DNA of 64,000 nucleotides, from the NCBI RefSeq assembly GCF_001654965.1, contig NZ_LXEV01000020.1:79447-143446 (forward strand), given 5' to 3'. The stretch is from Proteus hauseri ATCC 700826. GTDB taxonomy: Bacteria; Pseudomonadota; Gammaproteobacteria; Enterobacterales; Enterobacteriaceae. The position numbers and the translations under genes were made by a program. This document shows positions 11,201-22,055 of the stretch, in pieces (the stretch's first letter is position 1; every line of letters begins with the position of its first letter). The notes beneath the pieces were generated by a model. The model was not told the origin of the DNA. It searched no databases and was given only the letters and a program-made list of their open reading frames with translations.

Positions 11201-12713
11201 TGAAAAATTGCGTCATCGTTTAGAAATGGCAGAAACCGAGCGCACAACAGCCCGTGAGTTATATCGTCAGCAACAAGCTCAGTACGCTCAATTTAATCAA
11301 GTTCTCGCCTCACTAAAGAGTTCTTTTGATACCAAGTCTGAGTTATTAAGAGAGCTTGAGCAAGAAATGAAAGACACGGGTATTCATGTTGATGCAAGTG
11401 CCGAAACTCGTGCTAAAGAATTGCGAGATCAACGCTATTCAGCGGTAAGTATTAACCGTACTCGTATTAGTCAACTTGAGCGTGATATCGCCTTGAGTGA
11501 AGCTGAACGCGATAATATGACGAAGAAAATTCGTAAACTTGAACGTGATTATTTGCAAATTCGCGAACATGTTGTTAGTGCAAAAGCGGGTTGGTGTGCA
11601 GTAATGCGTTTGGTAAAAGAAAATGGCATGGAGCGTCGTTTACATCGTCGCGATTTTGCTTATCTTTCTGCTGATGAATTACGCTCAATGTCGGATAAAG
11701 CGTTAGGTGCGCTACGCCAAGCCGTTGCTGATAATGAATATTTACGTGATGCATTACGTCGTTCAGAAGATGCTAAATTCCCAGATCGTAAGGTTCAGTT
11801 CTTCATTGCAGTTTATCAACATCTTAGAGAACGTATTCGTCAAGATATTATCAAAACGGATGATCCTGTTGATGCTATTGAGCAAATGGAAATTGAGCTG
11901 GCACGTTTAACTGAAGAACTGACAAGCCGAGAGCAAAAACTGGCCATCAGTTCACGAAGTGTTGCGAATATTATTCGTAAAACTATTCAGCGTGAGCAAA
12001 ATCGTATTCGTATGCTTAACCAAGGCTTACAAGCGGTGTCATTTGGTCAGGTACGAGGTGTTCGCTTAAACGTTAATATTCGTGAAAGCCATCAAGTGTT
12101 ACTTGATGTGTTATCAGAAGAAGATAACCAGTACCAAGACTTGTTCAAAAATCAAAATTTAACCTTCTCTGAAGCGATGGCGAAGCTCTATCAACGTTTA
12201 AATCCCCAAGTTGATATTGGACAGCGTATGCCACAAACTGTGGGTGAAGAGCTACTCGATTATCGTAACTATCTTGAAATGGACGTTGAAGTTAACCGTG
12301 GGCCAGAAGGTTGGTTAAAAGCAGAAAGTGGCGCTTTATCTACGGGTGAAGCGATAGGTACGGGGATGTCGATTCTGGTGATGGTTGTACAGAGTTGGGA
12401 AGAAGAATCTCGTCGCTTACGTGGCAAAGATATTTCACCTTGTCGTTTGCTATTCCTCGATGAAGCGGCTCGTTTAGATGCTAAATCTATCGCTACACTG
12501 TTTGAGTTATGCGACAGATTAGATATGCAGCTTATTATTGCCGCACCAGAAAATATTAGCCCTGAAAAAGGGACAACCTATAAATTAGTACGTAAAGTAT
12601 CTAATGGAACTGAGCACGTACATGTTGTTGGGCTTAAAGGTTTTGGTCAACAAAGCGAAAAAGATAAAACTGCATCATCAAATGTTACTGAAATAACAGA
12701 AGTAGCAGAGTAG
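8244..12713 (+). CDS. mukB: SMC-like condensin ATPase MukB
   Basis: MukB is the SMC-type ATPase of MukBEF, which compacts and segregates the chromosome and works with topoisomerase IV and MatP. The 1489 residues compare with 1486 in E. coli. Order: N-terminal half head with Walker [10 protein letters not shown] at 34-42; coiled coil from about 290 to 670; hinge around 670-790 ([17 protein letters not shown]); returning coiled coil with the elbow; and the C-terminal half head with the signature-like [11 protein letters not shown] and Walker [12 protein letters not shown]. It overlaps mukE by 4 bases and ends the operon, followed by a hairpin terminator. The presence of mukBEF and matP together in this window fits a Ter-macrodomain organisation like that of E. 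coli. Confidence 0.98.
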   Translation: MIERGKFRSLTLINWNGFFARTFDLDELVTTLSGGNGAGKSTTMAAFITAMIPDLTLLHFRNTTEAGSTSGSRDKGLYGKLRPGVCYAVLDVINSRHLRAVVGVRLQQIAGRDKKVDIKPFMIQGLPMAENPTEILTQAVAERQARVLPLNELKERVEAIDGVVFRQFNSITDFHAVMFDLGVIPKRLRSASDRAKFYRLIEASLYGGISSAITRSLRDYLLPENSGVRKAFQDMEGALRENRMTLEAIRVTQSDRDLFKHLITEATSYVAADYMRHANERRVHLDEALNVRRELWSQRKSINNEAYRFVEMGKELEEQQALSSDLEADYQAASDRLNLVQNAVRQQEKIDRYVADVEEITFRLEEQSEVVEEAASKKEELEARVESAEEEVDELKNQLADYQQALDVQQTRAIQYRQAVQALERAKAQCGIDDLDETNAEEWANRIQNKIQTITHTLLSMEQKLNVSDAAKTQFDQAYKLISSIVGEVNRQDAWGAAKNALREWSSHRHQADRVHPIRMQLAELEQRLQQRNNAQRQLAEFNKHHGNAMEPDDLLILQDELEAKIEELSDYVNESGEQRMQMRQELDQLKQQIQKLTKQAPAWIAAQDALTQLCEQTNQSFETGHQVTEYMQQLLEKEREATVLRDETAARKQQIEAQIERLSQPSGAEDSRLITLAERFNGVLLSEIYDDITLEDAPYFSALYGPARHAIVVQDLAPVQEQLATLEDCPEDLYFIEGDPQSFDDSVFNAQEMDKAVLIKSSDRQWRYSRYPEIPLFGRAARESQLDILTHQRDELSELYATQAFDVQKIQRAHHAFSQFVGQHISVAFEADPEEDIRQLNQRRNEIERALAQYEESTQQQRQHYAQAKESLALLNKLIPQVNILMDETLIDRVEELREELYVAEESMRYLQRHEKALATLEPIAAILQSDPQEHEQLTKDYEQAKTEQQRYQQHAFLLVEVVQRRAHFSYSDAVEIVSENSDLNEKLRHRLEMAETERTTARELYRQQQAQYAQFNQVLASLKSSFDTKSELLRELEQEMKDTGIHVDASAETRAKELRDQRYSAVSINRTRISQLERDIALSEAERDNMTKKIRKLERDYLQIREHVVSAKAGWCAVMRLVKENGMERRLHRRDFAYLSADELRSMSDKALGALRQAVADNEYLRDALRRSEDAKFPDRKVQFFIAVYQHLRERIRQDIIKTDDPVDAIEQMEIELARLTEELTSREQKLAISSRSVANIIRKTIQREQNRIRMLNQGLQAVSFGQVRGVRLNVNIRESHQVLLDVLSEEDNQYQDLFKNQNLTFSEAMAKLYQRLNPQVDIGQRMPQTVGEELLDYRNYLEMDVEVNRGPEGWLKAESGALSTGEAIGTGMSILVMVVQSWEEESRRLRGKDISPCRLLFLDEAARLDAKSIATLFELCDRLDMQLIIAAPENISPEKGTTYKLVRKVSNGTEHVHVVGLKGFGQQSEKDKTASSNVTEITEVAE

Positions 12714-12747
12714 TATCAATCTGTTATTCAACAAGAAATAGTGATAA

Positions 12748-12787
12748 GAAGGCGTTACTGGGTTATTCCGGTAGCGCCTTCTTTTTT
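12748..12787 (+). terminator. Terminator of cmoM-mukFEB
   Basis: Stem AAGGCGTTAC(tgg) pairing with GGTAGCGCCTT, one G-T/mismatch, followed by CTTTTTT. Confidence 0.85.
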
Positions 12788-12937
12788 CAAAGTGTTAGAT
12801 AGATCAAAAAATGAAAGTAAATTAACAAATAATTGAAAACATAAATGGCATAACGTGCGCTGCATCTCATTTAAATGTAATGCTGATGTCTATGATTGTC
12901 CGCGTATGTGATTAACATAAAAATTAAAGGAAAGAGA

Positions 12938-13651
12938 ATGCGTAAAGTCACGTTAACTTTGAGTGCGATAGCTTTAGCGTTGAGCCTAAATGGCGCAGCA
13001 ATGGCCAAAGTTCATATGCCAGAAGTCGTAAGCCCGGGTGTTACTGTTGCTGAATTAGCACAACAACAACCAATTAATTGGGTGTCTGTTGCAGATATTG
13101 AGAAAAGCCTAGCTGGTCAACCACCAATGGCTGTTGGTTTTGATATCGATGATACCGTTCTGTTCTCAAGTCCAGGATTCTTTCGCGGTAAACTGGAATA
13201 TTCTCCAAATGATTTCAGCTACCTGAAAAACCCAGAATTCTGGGAAAAAATGAACAACGAGTGGGATAAATTTAGTATGCCTAAACAAGTCGGTATCGAT
13301 CTTGTTCAGATGCACTTAAAACGTGGCGATACTGTTTATTTCATCACAGGCCGTACTCAAACTAAAACTGAGACTGTGACTAAATACGTTCAAGAAGGTT
13401 TAAATATTCCTGCTGATAAAATGCAGGCTGTTATTTTTGCAGGTGATCAACCTGGTGCAAATAACAAAGTAAGCTGGATGCGTGATCATAAACTGAAAAT
13501 TTACTACGGTGATGCTGATGCAGATATCGCCGCAGCAGATGAATTAAATATCCGTGGTATTCGTATTTTACGTGCTGCTAACTCATCTTACCAACCACTG
13601 CCTAAAGCAGGTCAATTTGGTGAAGAAGTGGTTATCAATTCAGAATACTAA
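12938..13651 (+). CDS. aphA: Class B acid phosphatase AphA
   Basis: Periplasmic, magnesium-dependent class B non-specific acid phosphatase/phosphotransferase that dephosphorylates nucleotides and other organic phosphomonoesters; a homotetramer. The 237 residues equal the E. coli length. A cleavable signal peptide occupies residues 1-23 ([15 protein letters not shown]...AAMA). The haloacid-dehalogenase/DDDD motifs are [11 protein letters not shown] (nucleophile Asp69, acid/base Asp71), [12 protein letters not shown] and YGDADADI. The start at 12938 is set by the signal peptide and the AAGGAAAG site just upstream; an upstream TTG in frame is not credible. In E. coli aphA lies elsewhere, so its place between mukB and ldtD is a lineage-specific arrangement. 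Confidence 0.97.
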   Translation: MRKVTLTLSAIALALSLNGAAMAKVHMPEVVSPGVTVAELAQQQPINWVSVADIEKSLAGQPPMAVGFDIDDTVLFSSPGFFRGKLEYSPNDFSYLKNPEFWEKMNNEWDKFSMPKQVGIDLVQMHLKRGDTVYFITGRTQTKTETVTKYVQEGLNIPADKMQAVIFAGDQPGANNKVSWMRDHKLKIYYGDADADIAAADELNIRGIRILRAANSSYQPLPKAGQFGEEVVINSEY

Positions 13652-13683
13652 TCTCTGTGTGTTTTTGTTTACCTTTATTTGTC

Positions 13684-13708
13684 AGGCGTAGGAAACTACG
13701 CCTTTTTC
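13684..13708 (+). terminator. Terminator of aphA
   Basis: Perfect hairpin AGGCGTAG-GAAA-CTACGCCT followed by TTTT; a stable GNRA-like loop. Confidence 0.93.
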
Positions 13709-14031
13709 TATTTTAATATTTTATTATTTTAATTGACTGTAATTCACCCTGATCATTTATTGAGCTATCATCTTCTATTTTTACCTTTCATTTTTTCATT
13801 TTTTTATGCTAAAGAATTCTTTTTTATTTATTTTATACCCTTTATTTTTATATATTCAGAGGTGTTAAAACTAATGGAATAGTCATTTTATGATTATTTT
13901 ATAAGAATATTCCCGTAAGAAACTTATAAAACTTTACAAATATTAGTTTATTCCTATAAAACTCTTTTTCTATCTCATCTAATATTCTAGGATACCAGAA
14001 TAATAATAAGGGAAAGAGGGCAAGAGGACTT
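13709..14031. other. AT-rich leader region of ldtD
   Basis: About 320 bp, extremely T-rich on the plus strand in its first half. It holds the aphA terminator's downstream side and presumably the ldtD promoter. AAGAGG lies shortly before the ldtD ATG. No other feature recognised. Confidence 0.4.
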
Positions 14032-15888
14032 ATGGCGCAACGACAAATTAAACGAGCAATTGTATATTCAGTTGTAATAGGCACACTTCTTTCTGCGCAA
14101 AATGTAATAGCGACAGAAAATGGCGAACCTATAAAGTTATCTATTTCAGAGGAGAAAGCGATAACGGCTGCTCCTGTAAATGATGCTAGGGCTCCAGTAG
14201 CTGTAAGTGAAATTACAACACTTGTTCCTGTGAGTGAAACAACAACTCCAGCGCCAATAAATGAAACAACAGTAGCCATTCCTAGTAATGACTCTGCTGT
14301 TCTGGCTTCTGAAAATAATGCAGCACCTACTGCTATTACAGCCGAAACACCCTTAATTTCAGAACAAGAAGTGAGGGCTAAATTACAGTCATGGATACCT
14401 CAAGAATTTAAGCCACTCTATTTCAATCAACTGACTAAAGTTTATCAAAGTAATAATCTGGCATTAATCTGGCAAGATGAAAAAATAACAGAACAGCTAC
14501 AACAGCAAATTGCTGAAGTTGCACTTTCGGGTATTCAGCCACAATTTGGACGTTGGTTAGCACAGCTAGATACACCGGGGTTAAGCCAAGAAGGGCGCGA
14601 TATTATTTTATCAGATGCATTTTTAGGCTATATCAACTTTGTTGATCAAGTGAATAAATCCGGTGCCTCGTTACTTTATCGTGGAGCGGTGCAAACATTA
14701 ACTGCACCTACCGATAAAGCAGTAACCGACTTTCAGCAAAATATAAAAAATGCCACACTAGGTGGTTTTGTTATCTCTTTTGCACCCTCTCATCCTTATT
14801 ACGCATTAATGAAAAACGAAATGCGTAAACAACTTCATCAAGACGTTGTTTGGCCAGAAATGAAAGGGACGAGCTCATTAAAACCTAATCAATCAGCAGA
14901 AGAAGTCGTTGCACTTAGACAAATTTTGCGCAATCTTAAATTATTACCAGAACTTGGTGTTAATGAGCAGGAAATTGCCACAACGGTATATGATGCGTCG
15001 TTAGTTGCTGCCGTAAAATTATTTCAAGCTGCACATGGATTAGAAACGGATGGTGTTATAGGTAAACAAACACGTGTTTGGCTAAATACCACACCCGCTA
15101 AACGTGCAAGTATTATGGCACTTAATATACAACGTTTGCGTTTAACGCCTGCTATCGGTGATACAGGTATTTGGGTTAATATTCCTGATTTCTCGCTTTA
15201 TTTTTATGCTAATAATGAGCTTATTTTAGACTCTAAGGTTATTGTTGGGCGTCCTGATAGAAAAACCCCAATTATGAGCAGTGCACTTAATAATGTGGTC
15301 GTCAATCCGCCGTGGAATGTACCCACCAGTATGACACGCAAAGATATTGTTCCTCGAGGAAAAGCAGACCCAAGTTATTTTAGCCGTAAAGGCTATACCA
15401 TTTATTCGGGTTGGGGTAATGATGCATATCCAATAAACCCTTATGATATTGATTGGCAGAATACGAGTGCGGCTAATTTTCCTTATCGTATTTGGCAAGC
15501 ACCTGGGCCTACTAACTCATTAGGGCGTTATAAATTTAATATGCCTAATTCAGAGGCAATTTATTTACATGACACACCTAACCACACATTATTTTCAAAA
15601 AATATGCGAGCAATTAGTTCTGGGTGTATTCGTGTAAATAAAGCATCTGAATTAGCTTCTATTCTTTTAGGTGATGCAGGATGGAAGCAAGATCGTATTG
15701 ATGCCGCATTAAAACGTGGAGCGACACAATATGCGCCAATTCCAGAACGTATTCCCGTTTATTTATATTATCAAACAGCTTGGGTTGCTCAGGAAAATGA
15801 GCCACAATATCGCGCAGATATTTATTCTTATGACCAAAGCATTTCAAATGCAGAACCTTATTTAGTCAATATTAAGCAACATCTATAA
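14032..15888 (+). CDS. ldtD: L,D-transpeptidase LdtD (YcbB)
   Basis: LdtD forms 3-3 (mDap-mDap) cross-links in peptidoglycan and is the enzyme behind penicillin-binding-protein-independent cross-linking under envelope stress. The 618 residues match the family (615 in E. coli). Visible: an N-terminal signal/anchor (about residues 9-25), a Thr/Val/Pro-rich linker at 45-95 with three 9-residue imperfect repeats (58-84), a scaffold domain, a peptidoglycan-binding domain (VKLFQAAHGLETDGVIGKQT) and the YkuD catalytic domain with HDTPNH and SSGCIRV, the catalytic Cys being residue 532. It is followed by a terminator, then mepK. The linker is the part most unlike E. coli. Confidence 0.96.
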   Translation: MAQRQIKRAIVYSVVIGTLLSAQNVIATENGEPIKLSISEEKAITAAPVNDARAPVAVSEITTLVPVSETTTPAPINETTVAIPSNDSAVLASENNAAPTAITAETPLISEQEVRAKLQSWIPQEFKPLYFNQLTKVYQSNNLALIWQDEKITEQLQQQIAEVALSGIQPQFGRWLAQLDTPGLSQEGRDIILSDAFLGYINFVDQVNKSGASLLYRGAVQTLTAPTDKAVTDFQQNIKNATLGGFVISFAPSHPYYALMKNEMRKQLHQDVVWPEMKGTSSLKPNQSAEEVVALRQILRNLKLLPELGVNEQEIATTVYDASLVAAVKLFQAAHGLETDGVIGKQTRVWLNTTPAKRASIMALNIQRLRLTPAIGDTGIWVNIPDFSLYFYANNELILDSKVIVGRPDRKTPIMSSALNNVVVNPPWNVPTSMTRKDIVPRGKADPSYFSRKGYTIYSGWGNDAYPINPYDIDWQNTSAANFPYRIWQAPGPTNSLGRYKFNMPNSEAIYLHDTPNHTLFSKNMRAISSGCIRVNKASELASILLGDAGWKQDRIDAALKRGATQYAPIPERIPVYLYYQTAWVAQENEPQYRADIYSYDQSISNAEPYLVNIKQHL

Positions 15889-15915
15889 TATAAAAGTCAC
15901 TAACGCGATAAAAAT

Positions 15916-15954
15916 AAACCAGGGGTAATTTAAAATTATCCCTGGTTTTTTATA
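15916..15954 (+). terminator. Terminator of ldtD
   Basis: Long hairpin AAACCAGGGGTAAT / ATTATCCCTGGTTT with a short AT loop and T-run. Confidence 0.9.
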
Positions 15955-16226
15955 AGAATCAATAAATTAAAGTAAATTAATTTAAGTTATAGAATGGAAA
16001 TATTAAATGATAATTAATTTATAAACTATTTTTGAATTCCTCAGGAATATAGAATAATAAAAGTGCATTTAGTACAAATAACTAATTAATTAGCATGTCG
16101 AGTTATTGTAAGTGAAAATATTGCGTTATTTACAATACTATACAAACGACAGGAAACAATTCGAGAAAAATATTGTCATAATAAAGGTTCTTCCTTCTGA
16201 ATAATTTTTGATTGAGTATACATACT
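15955..16226. other. AT-rich intergenic upstream of mepK
   Basis: About 270 bp without a coding signal. It must contain the mepK-gloC promoter; no operator recognised. No strong Shine-Dalgarno sequence precedes the mepK ATG. Confidence 0.35.
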
Positions 16227-16775
16227 ATGGATATCATTGATTCACAGCGTCGAAAGTGGCTTGGCCTTGGTATGGCGGCGGTTGGTTTAGGTTTACTTCC
16301 TTCTCATGCATTTGCTTCATTAGCAACACCTCGTCCAAAAATTCTCCGCTTTAATAATTTAAATACGGGCGAAACTATTAAAGCCGAGTTTTTTGATGGC
16401 AAACGTTACAATAAACAAGAACTGTCTAAACTAAATCACTTATTTAGAGACTATCGCCAAAATAAAATTAAAACGATAGATCCCGCATTGTTTGATCAAA
16501 TTTATCTTCTGCAAGTAATGCTTAATAATAATAAACCTGTTGAGCTTATTTCCGGTTATCGTTCTTTAGTGACGAATAATAACTTACGCCAAAGTAGTAG
16601 TGGTGTAGCTAAGAAAAGTTACCATACCCGTGGGCAAGCAATGGATTTTCGTTTAGTCGGAACTGACTTATCTAAAGTTCGCCAAGTCGCATTAAGAATG
16701 AAAGCAGGTGGTGTAGGCTATTACCCACGAAGTAATTTTGTGCATATTGATACAGGGCCTGTTCGCTCATGGTAA
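16227..16775 (+). CDS. mepK: Murein endopeptidase MepK (YcbK, M15/DUF882)
   Basis: MepK is a zinc peptidase of the M15 family that cleaves mDap-mDap (3-3) cross-links, the very bonds made by LdtD encoded just upstream, so the pair makes and opens the same link. The protein has 182 residues, the E. coli length. Residues 1-30 form a twin-arginine-type signal (SQRRKWLGLG, then a hydrophobic stretch ending SHAFA). Zinc and active-site motifs are GYRSLVTNN, SYHTRGQAMDFRL and FVHIDTGPVRSW (His, Asp, His). The start at 16227 aligns with the family start; a TTG five codons upstream is unlikely. Confidence 0.94.
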   Translation: MDIIDSQRRKWLGLGMAAVGLGLLPSHAFASLATPRPKILRFNNLNTGETIKAEFFDGKRYNKQELSKLNHLFRDYRQNKIKTIDPALFDQIYLLQVMLNNNKPVELISGYRSLVTNNNLRQSSSGVAKKSYHTRGQAMDFRLVGTDLSKVRQVALRMKAGGVGYYPRSNFVHIDTGPVRSW

Positions 16776-16812
16776 TCTATTGAGATTCAGTTATTAAAGA
16801 GCGGAGTATTTC

Positions 16813-17463
16813 ATGATGTATCACATAGTACCTGTGACAAACTATATGCAAAATTGTACTTTAATTTGGTGCGATGAGACGAAGGAAGCAGCAATAGTTG
16901 ATCCGGGTGGAGATGTTGAAACGCTTATTTCAGAAATTGAACAGCGTCAGTTAACATTAACAAAAGTATTATTAACACATGGCCATTTTGATCATGTTGC
17001 AGGAACTGCACAAATTGTTGAACATTTTCATGTACCCGTTTATGGGCCACATAAAGATGATAACTTTTTATTAGAAGAGTTAGAGCAGCAGTGTCGAATG
17101 TTTAATTTTCCGGGTGGAAAATCTTTTTCACCTGATCAGTGGTTAGATGAAGGCGATACAATAACAGTTGGTAAGACAATTTCGTTATCGGTATTGCATT
17201 GTCCGGGTCATACACCAGGGCATATTATTTTTGTTAATCATCAAAGTAAATTAATTTCTATGGGTGATGTTTTATTTCGTGAAAGCATTGGTCGTACTGA
17301 TTTCCCTCGTGGTAACCATGCAGATCTTATCGCATCTATCAAAAATAAAGTTTTACCATTAGGCGACGATTATCAGTTTATTCCAGGTCATGGGCCAATG
17401 TCTAATTTAGGTCACGAGCGTTTATATAATCCATTTTTACAAGATGAAATGCCAATCTGGTAA
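16813..17463 (+). CDS. gloC: Type II glyoxalase GloC (YcbL)
   Basis: A metallo-beta-lactamase-fold hydrolase of the GloC type that hydrolyses S-lactoylglutathione to lactate and glutathione, the second step of methylglyoxal detoxification; cytoplasmic. 216 residues (215 in E. coli). Metal-binding motifs are THGHFDHVAG, CPGHTPGH, SMGDVLF and IPGHGP. GGAG lies 6 bases before the first of two adjacent ATGs (16813, 16816); either may be used. mgsA (methylglyoxal synthase) is also in this window at 50.2 kb. The gene follows mepK by 37 bases, probably in one operon, and shares a bidirectional terminator with aspC. Confidence 0.95.
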   Translation: MMYHIVPVTNYMQNCTLIWCDETKEAAIVDPGGDVETLISEIEQRQLTLTKVLLTHGHFDHVAGTAQIVEHFHVPVYGPHKDDNFLLEELEQQCRMFNFPGGKSFSPDQWLDEGDTITVGKTISLSVLHCPGHTPGHIIFVNHQSKLISMGDVLFRESIGRTDFPRGNHADLIASIKNKVLPLGDDYQFIPGHGPMSNLGHERLYNPFLQDEMPIW

Positions 17464-17492
17464 TTAAACTATTTAAGCTAATCAAATTAAAT

Positions 17493-17525
17493 AAAAAAGC
17501 CTTTTCATATTGAAAAGGCTTTTTT
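17493..17525. terminator. Bidirectional terminator gloC / aspC
   Basis: AAAAAAGCCTTTTCA-TAT-TGAAAAGGCTTTTTT: a 15-bp symmetric hairpin with A- and T-runs on both sides, between convergent genes. Confidence 0.95.
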
Positions 17526-17561
17526 GTCTATTGGTTTGCCGTTTATGCTTTCTGTTAAAAA

Positions 17562-18752
17562 TTAGAGCACAGCAATAATGGCTTCACATAATGGAACCAT
17601 ATTTTCAAGTGTTAAACCTGCAACGTTAATTCGACCAGAACCTACAATATAAATACCATATTCAGCACGTAGACGTTCAACTTGCTCTTTATTTAGTCCA
17701 CTAAAGGAGAACATACCATTTTGATCAATAATAAAGCTGAAGTCTTGTTTTGCACCTTTTTCTTGTAAGGTGGTAACTAATAGCTGACGCATACGCTGAA
17801 TACGTTCGCGCATCGTTGTTAGTTCTTCAATCCATTCTTCTTTTAATGCCGGATTAGAAAGAATTGTAGTAACAACAGAAGCACCATGAGCGGGTGGGTT
17901 AGAGTAGTTAGCACGAATAATTGCTTTTGCTTGGCTAAAGGCTTTTTCTGCGGTATCGCTATCTTTAGTGACGATAGTACAAGCACCAACACGTTCGTTA
18001 TAGAGTCCAAAGTTTTTAGAGTAAGAACTAGCCACAATTAGCTCAGGATTCTTCTCTGCAAATAAGCGCAAACCTTGTGCATCTTCTTCAAGACCACGAG
18101 CAAAACCTTGGTAAGCAAAGTCAAAAACAGGGAGCCAGCCTTTTTCAGCACAAAGTGTGGCTAATTGACGCCATTGCTCTTCTGTAGGATCAATACCACT
18201 TGGGTTATGGCAACAGCCGTGGAATAACACAACATCGCCTGCTTGTGCTTTCTCAAGGCTTGCTAACATACCATCAAAATCTAAGCAGCGATTCGTTGCA
18301 TCATAATAATTGTAATTACAGATTTCGAGGCCTGCAGTTTCAAAGATATTATTATGATTTGGCCATGTTGGATTACTTATCCATACGCGTTTAGCTGTAG
18401 TTTGTTTAGCAATAAAGTCAGCTGCGATACGTAGGGCACCGGTGCCGCCGGGTGCTTGTGCTGTACGAGCTCGTTTTTCAGTAATAATAGGATGTTGTTC
18501 ACCAAACAAAAGTGCTTGGGTAACATTGCCAAACTCTGGAATACCGCTAATAGGAAGATAATTCTTGGTGGTTTCGTTTTCTAACAGGTATTTCTCTGCC
18601 TTTTTAACAGTGGTTAAAACAGGTGTTTTGCCTGTTTCATCCTTATAAACACCAATCCCTAAGTTGATTTTGTTTTCACGAGTATCAGAACGGAAACTAT
18701 CAGCCAGACCTAAAATTGGATCAGCTGGTGCAGCAATGATTTTCTCAAACAT
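17562..18752 (-). CDS. aspC: Aspartate aminotransferase AspC
   Basis: PLP-dependent class I aminotransferase that interconverts aspartate/2-oxoglutarate and oxaloacetate/glutamate, also acting on aromatic amino acids; cytoplasmic homodimer. 396 residues, identical in length to E. coli. The PLP lysine is Lys246 in [29 protein letters not shown] and [11 protein letters not shown] are the other conserved segments. It begins [20 protein letters not shown]. Transcribed alone, downstream of the porin, with the shared terminator at 17493-17525. Confidence 0.97.
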   Translation of the reverse strand: MFEKIIAAPADPILGLADSFRSDTRENKINLGIGVYKDETGKTPVLTTVKKAEKYLLENETTKNYLPISGIPEFGNVTQALLFGEQHPIITEKRARTAQAPGGTGALRIAADFIAKQTTAKRVWISNPTWPNHNNIFETAGLEICNYNYYDATNRCLDFDGMLASLEKAQAGDVVLFHGCCHNPSGIDPTEEQWRQLATLCAEKGWLPVFDFAYQGFARGLEEDAQGLRLFAEKNPELIVASSYSKNFGLYNERVGACTIVTKDSDTAEKAFSQAKAIIRANYSNPPAHGASVVTTILSNPALKEEWIEELTTMRERIQRMRQLLVTTLQEKGAKQDFSFIIDQNGMFSFSGLNKEQVERLRAEYGIYIVGSGRINVAGLTLENMVPLCEAIIAVL

Positions 18753-19215
18753 AGTGTAATTGTTCCCTTAGCTCAAAACGAAGCCGAAATATGAGTAACA
18801 AGAGTACCGCTATGGCAGGTTTTTGCCAACTGTTTGTAGAGAAATTAACAAGAAGTTGTGAACTAAGTGAGAATAAATAGCAAATCAAGATGTAATTAAG
18901 TAAATATCCTGTGATTACATTAACATGTAATAATAACGACTATAATTAATTGATAATTTAGTGCGATATACTTTTTAAATTATCAACTAAAACAAGTAAA
19001 TAAATAAAATATAGTCAAAATAATAAAATGGTGAGTAATAAAAATAGCGGGAAATTGTTTTTTATTATTGTAATGAGATTAGAAAAGGAAACCTAGCAAA
19101 GCGCTAAGGGAAGGGAGTCTTGAGATAAAATTAGAAAGTAATGCATTAAAAAAGCAACACCGAAGTGTTGCTTTTCAAATCAATTAACTTGACTGTTAAT
19201 TACCTTAAGCGGCAA
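18753..19215. other. Intergenic aspC / porin, 463 bp
   Basis: Holds the aspC promoter near its left end and the porin terminator near its right end (19148-19175). The middle (about 18900-19080) is very AT-rich with no coding signal and no operator recognised. Confidence 0.4.
19148..19175 (-). terminator. Terminator of the porin gene
   Basis: Read on the minus strand: AAAAGCAACAC-TTCG-GTGTTGCTTTTTT, a perfect stem with a stable UUCG tetraloop and T-run. Confidence 0.95.
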
Positions 19216-20313
19216 TTAGAACTGGTAAGTCAGACCTAAACCAACAACGTTGTCGTCGTTCAGACCTAAAGCATTATCAGATTTCAGCAGGTTGATTTTG
19301 TAATCAACAACTGCAGTCATGTTTTTGTTAAATTTGTAGAAAGAACCTACAGAGATATATTTAACTAAATCTTCGTTAGCAACACCAATTGCAGCGTTAT
19401 CAGCATCTAAGTTTTTACCTTTAGATTGAACATAAGCTAAAGATGGTTTGATACCGAGATCTTTGAAATCGTACTGTGCAGTTAACTCAACGTTTTCAGT
19501 TTTGTTAGCAATACCTTTGTTGTAGGTAGTCATGTTACGGGTTTCACCGTACATAGCTGCTAAGTATACGTTGTTAGCATCGAATTTCGCACCAACGTTC
19601 CATGCTTCAGCGCGTGAACCGCGAGCTGAGCTATAGTCTTGTTGCCATGAAGTACGAGCTGAACTTGAGTAACCACCACCCAGTGTTACGCCCCAGCCTA
19701 AGTTATAAGCTGTAGAGAAACCGAAACCGTCGCCGTTAGCATCTTTGCTACCGTCTTTACGGGTGTTGTTAGTGTTTTCGTTGTTTTTGCCTTGGTATTG
19801 CAGAGCAAAGTTCAGGCCATCAACGTAACCGAACATATCAGTGTTACGGTAAGTTAATACGTTAGCAGTACGGCCAGTCATGTAAATGTCAGTTTGTGAC
19901 ATTGAGTCGCCGCCCCACAGAGGCAGAACGGCAGTCCATGCGTTGGTGTCGTAAATTACACCGTAGTTACGACCGTAGTCCAGTGAACCGTATTGTGCGA
20001 ATTTAAAACCAGCGTAAGCGAAACGAGTTTTAGCTTTATTTTCGTTTTCAGTTGTATTGGTTTTAATTTCATATTCGAAACGACCGAAACCAACTAAATC
20101 TTTATTGATTTGAGTTTCGCCTTTGAAACCGATACGAGCACGTGAAGCGTCACCGCTTTCACCTGAATCTTTATCAGCGAAGTAATGATGAACGTCAACT
20201 TTACCGTAGATGTCTACTTTGTTGCCGTCTTTGTTGTACATTTCAGCTGCGTTTGCTGCACCAGCAAACATCAGAGCTGGGATTACCACTGCAAGAAGAT
20301 TGCGCTTCATCAT
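19216..20313 (-). CDS. OmpF/OmpC-type general porin
   Basis: A 365-residue trimeric outer-membrane general diffusion porin of the OmpC/OmpF/PhoE family. It begins [22 protein letters not shown] (signal peptide, cleavage before [18 protein letters not shown]), has the L3 constriction-loop region ([10 protein letters not shown]...LPLWGGDS) and ends in VGLGLTYQF with the C-terminal Phe needed for assembly. The start is set at the double ATG following GAGGG; a more upstream ATG would include the ribosome site in the coding region. Position between aspC and asnS is exactly that of ompF in E. coli, and the signal peptide is OmpF-like, so it is the positional ompF; Proteus literature often calls its main porin OmpC/Omp36-like, so no symbol is fixed. 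Confidence 0.95.
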   Translation of the reverse strand: MMKRNLLAVVIPALMFAGAANAAEMYNKDGNKVDIYGKVDVHHYFADKDSGESGDASRARIGFKGETQINKDLVGFGRFEYEIKTNTTENENKAKTRFAYAGFKFAQYGSLDYGRNYGVIYDTNAWTAVLPLWGGDSMSQTDIYMTGRTANVLTYRNTDMFGYVDGLNFALQYQGKNNENTNNTRKDGSKDANGDGFGFSTAYNLGWGVTLGGGYSSSARTSWQQDYSSARGSRAEAWNVGAKFDANNVYLAAMYGETRNMTTYNKGIANKTENVELTAQYDFKDLGIKPSLAYVQSKGKNLDADNAAIGVANEDLVKYISVGSFYKFNKNMTAVVDYKINLLKSDNALGLNDDNVVGLGLTYQF

Positions 20314-20481
20314 TATTATTACCCTCATTGGTGTTATTCAGACACCTTTGCCACTGCCAGAAATAGTTTCTTAATTTTTATGGAACTATTTATGAGAGTT
20401 AAGTGTCGTCTGTGTCGGGTGACAGTGTTCCATTGCTGAAAAATTTTATCTACCCCCAATTTGCTACAAAAACGAAAAAAG

Positions 20482-20497
20482 TGTAACAAATTGTAAC
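20482..20497 (-). promoter_or_regulatory. Possible OmpR box upstream of the porin
   Basis: Two GTTACA direct repeats (TGTAAC on the plus strand at 20482-20487 and 20492-20497), spaced 10 bp apart, about 170-185 bp upstream of the porin start. OmpR binds tandem 10-bp half-sites containing GTTAC-like cores, and the gene is an OmpF/OmpC-type porin, so this is a reasonable candidate. Confidence 0.4.
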
Positions 20498-20553
20498 TAT
20501 GTATTTCAAAGTGTGTATTTAAGGGAACTTTTGCGTCAAATAAGGACCATGCA

Positions 20554-20583
20554 TAAAAAAAGCCAACCTTGAGGTTGGCTTCT
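20554..20583 (-). terminator. Terminator of asnS
   Basis: On the minus strand: AGCCAACCTCAAGGTTGGCT followed by TTTTTTT, about 70 bases after the asnS stop. Confidence 0.93.
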
Positions 20584-20654
20584 AGTATTAAGTAAAACAA
20601 GTATAATAAATAAACAGCATAACTGCCATGCTGAATATTAATTAATCAAAAAAA

Positions 20655-22055
20655 TTAGAAATCAGCATTTCTTGGTGTGCGTGGGAATGGAATAACCTCA
20701 CGAACGTTTGCGACACCGGTCACATAAGCGACTAAACGCTCAAAACCTAATCCAAAACCAGAATGTGGCACTGTACCGTAACGACGTAGGTCACGATACC
20801 ACCAGTAGTCTTCTTTGTTCATTCCCATTTCTTCTAAACGTTTATCAAACATATCTAAACGCTCTTCACGCTGAGAACCACCGATAATCTCACCAATACC
20901 TGGCGCTAATACATCCATTGCTGCAACAGTTTTCCCATCGTCATTCATACGCATATAGAATGCTTTAATGTCTTTAGGATAGTTTTTCACCACAACAGGT
21001 GCTTTAAAGTGTTTCTCTGCAAGATAACGTTCGTGCTCAGAAGAGAGGTCAACACCCCAATAAACTGGGTTTTCAAACTTCTCACCACAGTTTTCTAATA
21101 CAGTTACTGCATCTGTATAATCAATCTGAGCAAAATCAGAAGTAATAAAGTTCTCTAAACGTGTAATAGCATCTTTATCGACACGTTGTGCGAAAAACTC
21201 CATATCATCTCTACGCTCAGCTAATACAGCAGCAAAGGTGTATTTCAACATTTTTTCTGCCAGTGCTGCGATATCGTTAAGATCAGCAAATGCGACCTCT
21301 GGCTCAACCATCCAAAATTCAGCTAAGTGACGGCTGGTATTTGAGTTTTCGGCACGGAAAGTCGGGCCGAAAGTATAGACTTTGCTTAATGCAGAAGCAT
21401 AAGTTTCGCCGTTAAGCTGACCTGATACTGTTAGAAAGGCTTCACGACCAAAAAAGTCTTCACTATAGTCAACTTCGCCTTTGTCAGTACGAGGCAGGTT
21501 ATTCATGTCTAACGTAGAGACACGGAACATTTCACCAGCACCTTCGGTATCAGCTGCTGTAATAAGAGGCGTTGATACCCAGAAGAAACCTTGTTCATCG
21601 AAGAAACGATGTAGTGCTTGTGCCAAAGTATGGCGAACACGAGCAACGGCACCAATTAAGTTCGTACGTGGGCGAAGGTGTGCAACTTCACGCAGGTATT
21701 CAATACTATGACGTTTGGCGGCCATCGGATAAGTTTCCGGATCATCAACCATTCCCACTACTTTGATTGCAGTAGCATGAATTTCAAAGTTCTGTCCTTG
21801 GCCCGGAGATTCAACAATTTTACCGGTGACTTCCACAGAACAGCCTGTGGTTAAATGCAGCACTTCATCTTGATAATTCGGTAAATTATTATTAATGATG
21901 GCCTGTACTGGATTAAAGCAGGAACCGTCATAGACGGTAAGAAATGAGATACCAGCTTTTGAATCTCTTCTTGTACGTACCCAACCGCGAACGGTGACAT
22001 CTTCGCCAACCGAGATACGGCCTTGCAGTACGTCAACTACAGGCGCAACGATCAT
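20655..22055 (-). CDS. asnS: Asparaginyl-tRNA synthetase AsnS
   Basis: Class IIb aminoacyl-tRNA synthetase that charges tRNA-Asn; cytoplasmic homodimer. 466 residues as in E. coli. The N-terminal OB-fold anticodon-binding domain covers about residues 15-100 ([20 protein letters not shown]), and the catalytic domain has motif 1 around the [14 protein letters not shown] region, motif 2 ([21 protein letters not shown]) and motif 3 ([15 protein letters not shown]). Start [13 protein letters not shown] with GAGAG upstream. Neighbours porin and pncB match E. coli. Confidence 0.98.
   Translation of the reverse strand: MIVAPVVDVLQGRISVGEDVTVRGWVRTRRDSKAGISFLTVYDGSCFNPVQAIINNNLPNYQDEVLHLTTGCSVEVTGKIVESPGQGQNFEIHATAIKVVGMVDDPETYPMAAKRHSIEYLREVAHLRPRTNLIGAVARVRHTLAQALHRFFDEQGFFWVSTPLITAADTEGAGEMFRVSTLDMNNLPRTDKGEVDYSEDFFGREAFLTVSGQLNGETYASALSKVYTFGPTFRAENSNTSRHLAEFWMVEPEVAFADLNDIAALAEKMLKYTFAAVLAERRDDMEFFAQRVDKDAITRLENFITSDFAQIDYTDAVTVLENCGEKFENPVYWGVDLSSEHERYLAEKHFKAPVVVKNYPKDIKAFYMRMNDDGKTVAAMDVLAPGIGEIIGGSQREERLDMFDKRLEEMGMNKEDYWWYRDLRRYGTVPHSGFGLGFERLVAYVTGVANVREVIPFPRTPRNADF

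Noticed and set aside
13899..14279. 126-codon minus-strand frame before and inside ldtD
   Set aside because: It is the complement of the low-complexity Thr/Pro linker, which keeps the opposite strand open; no ribosome site.
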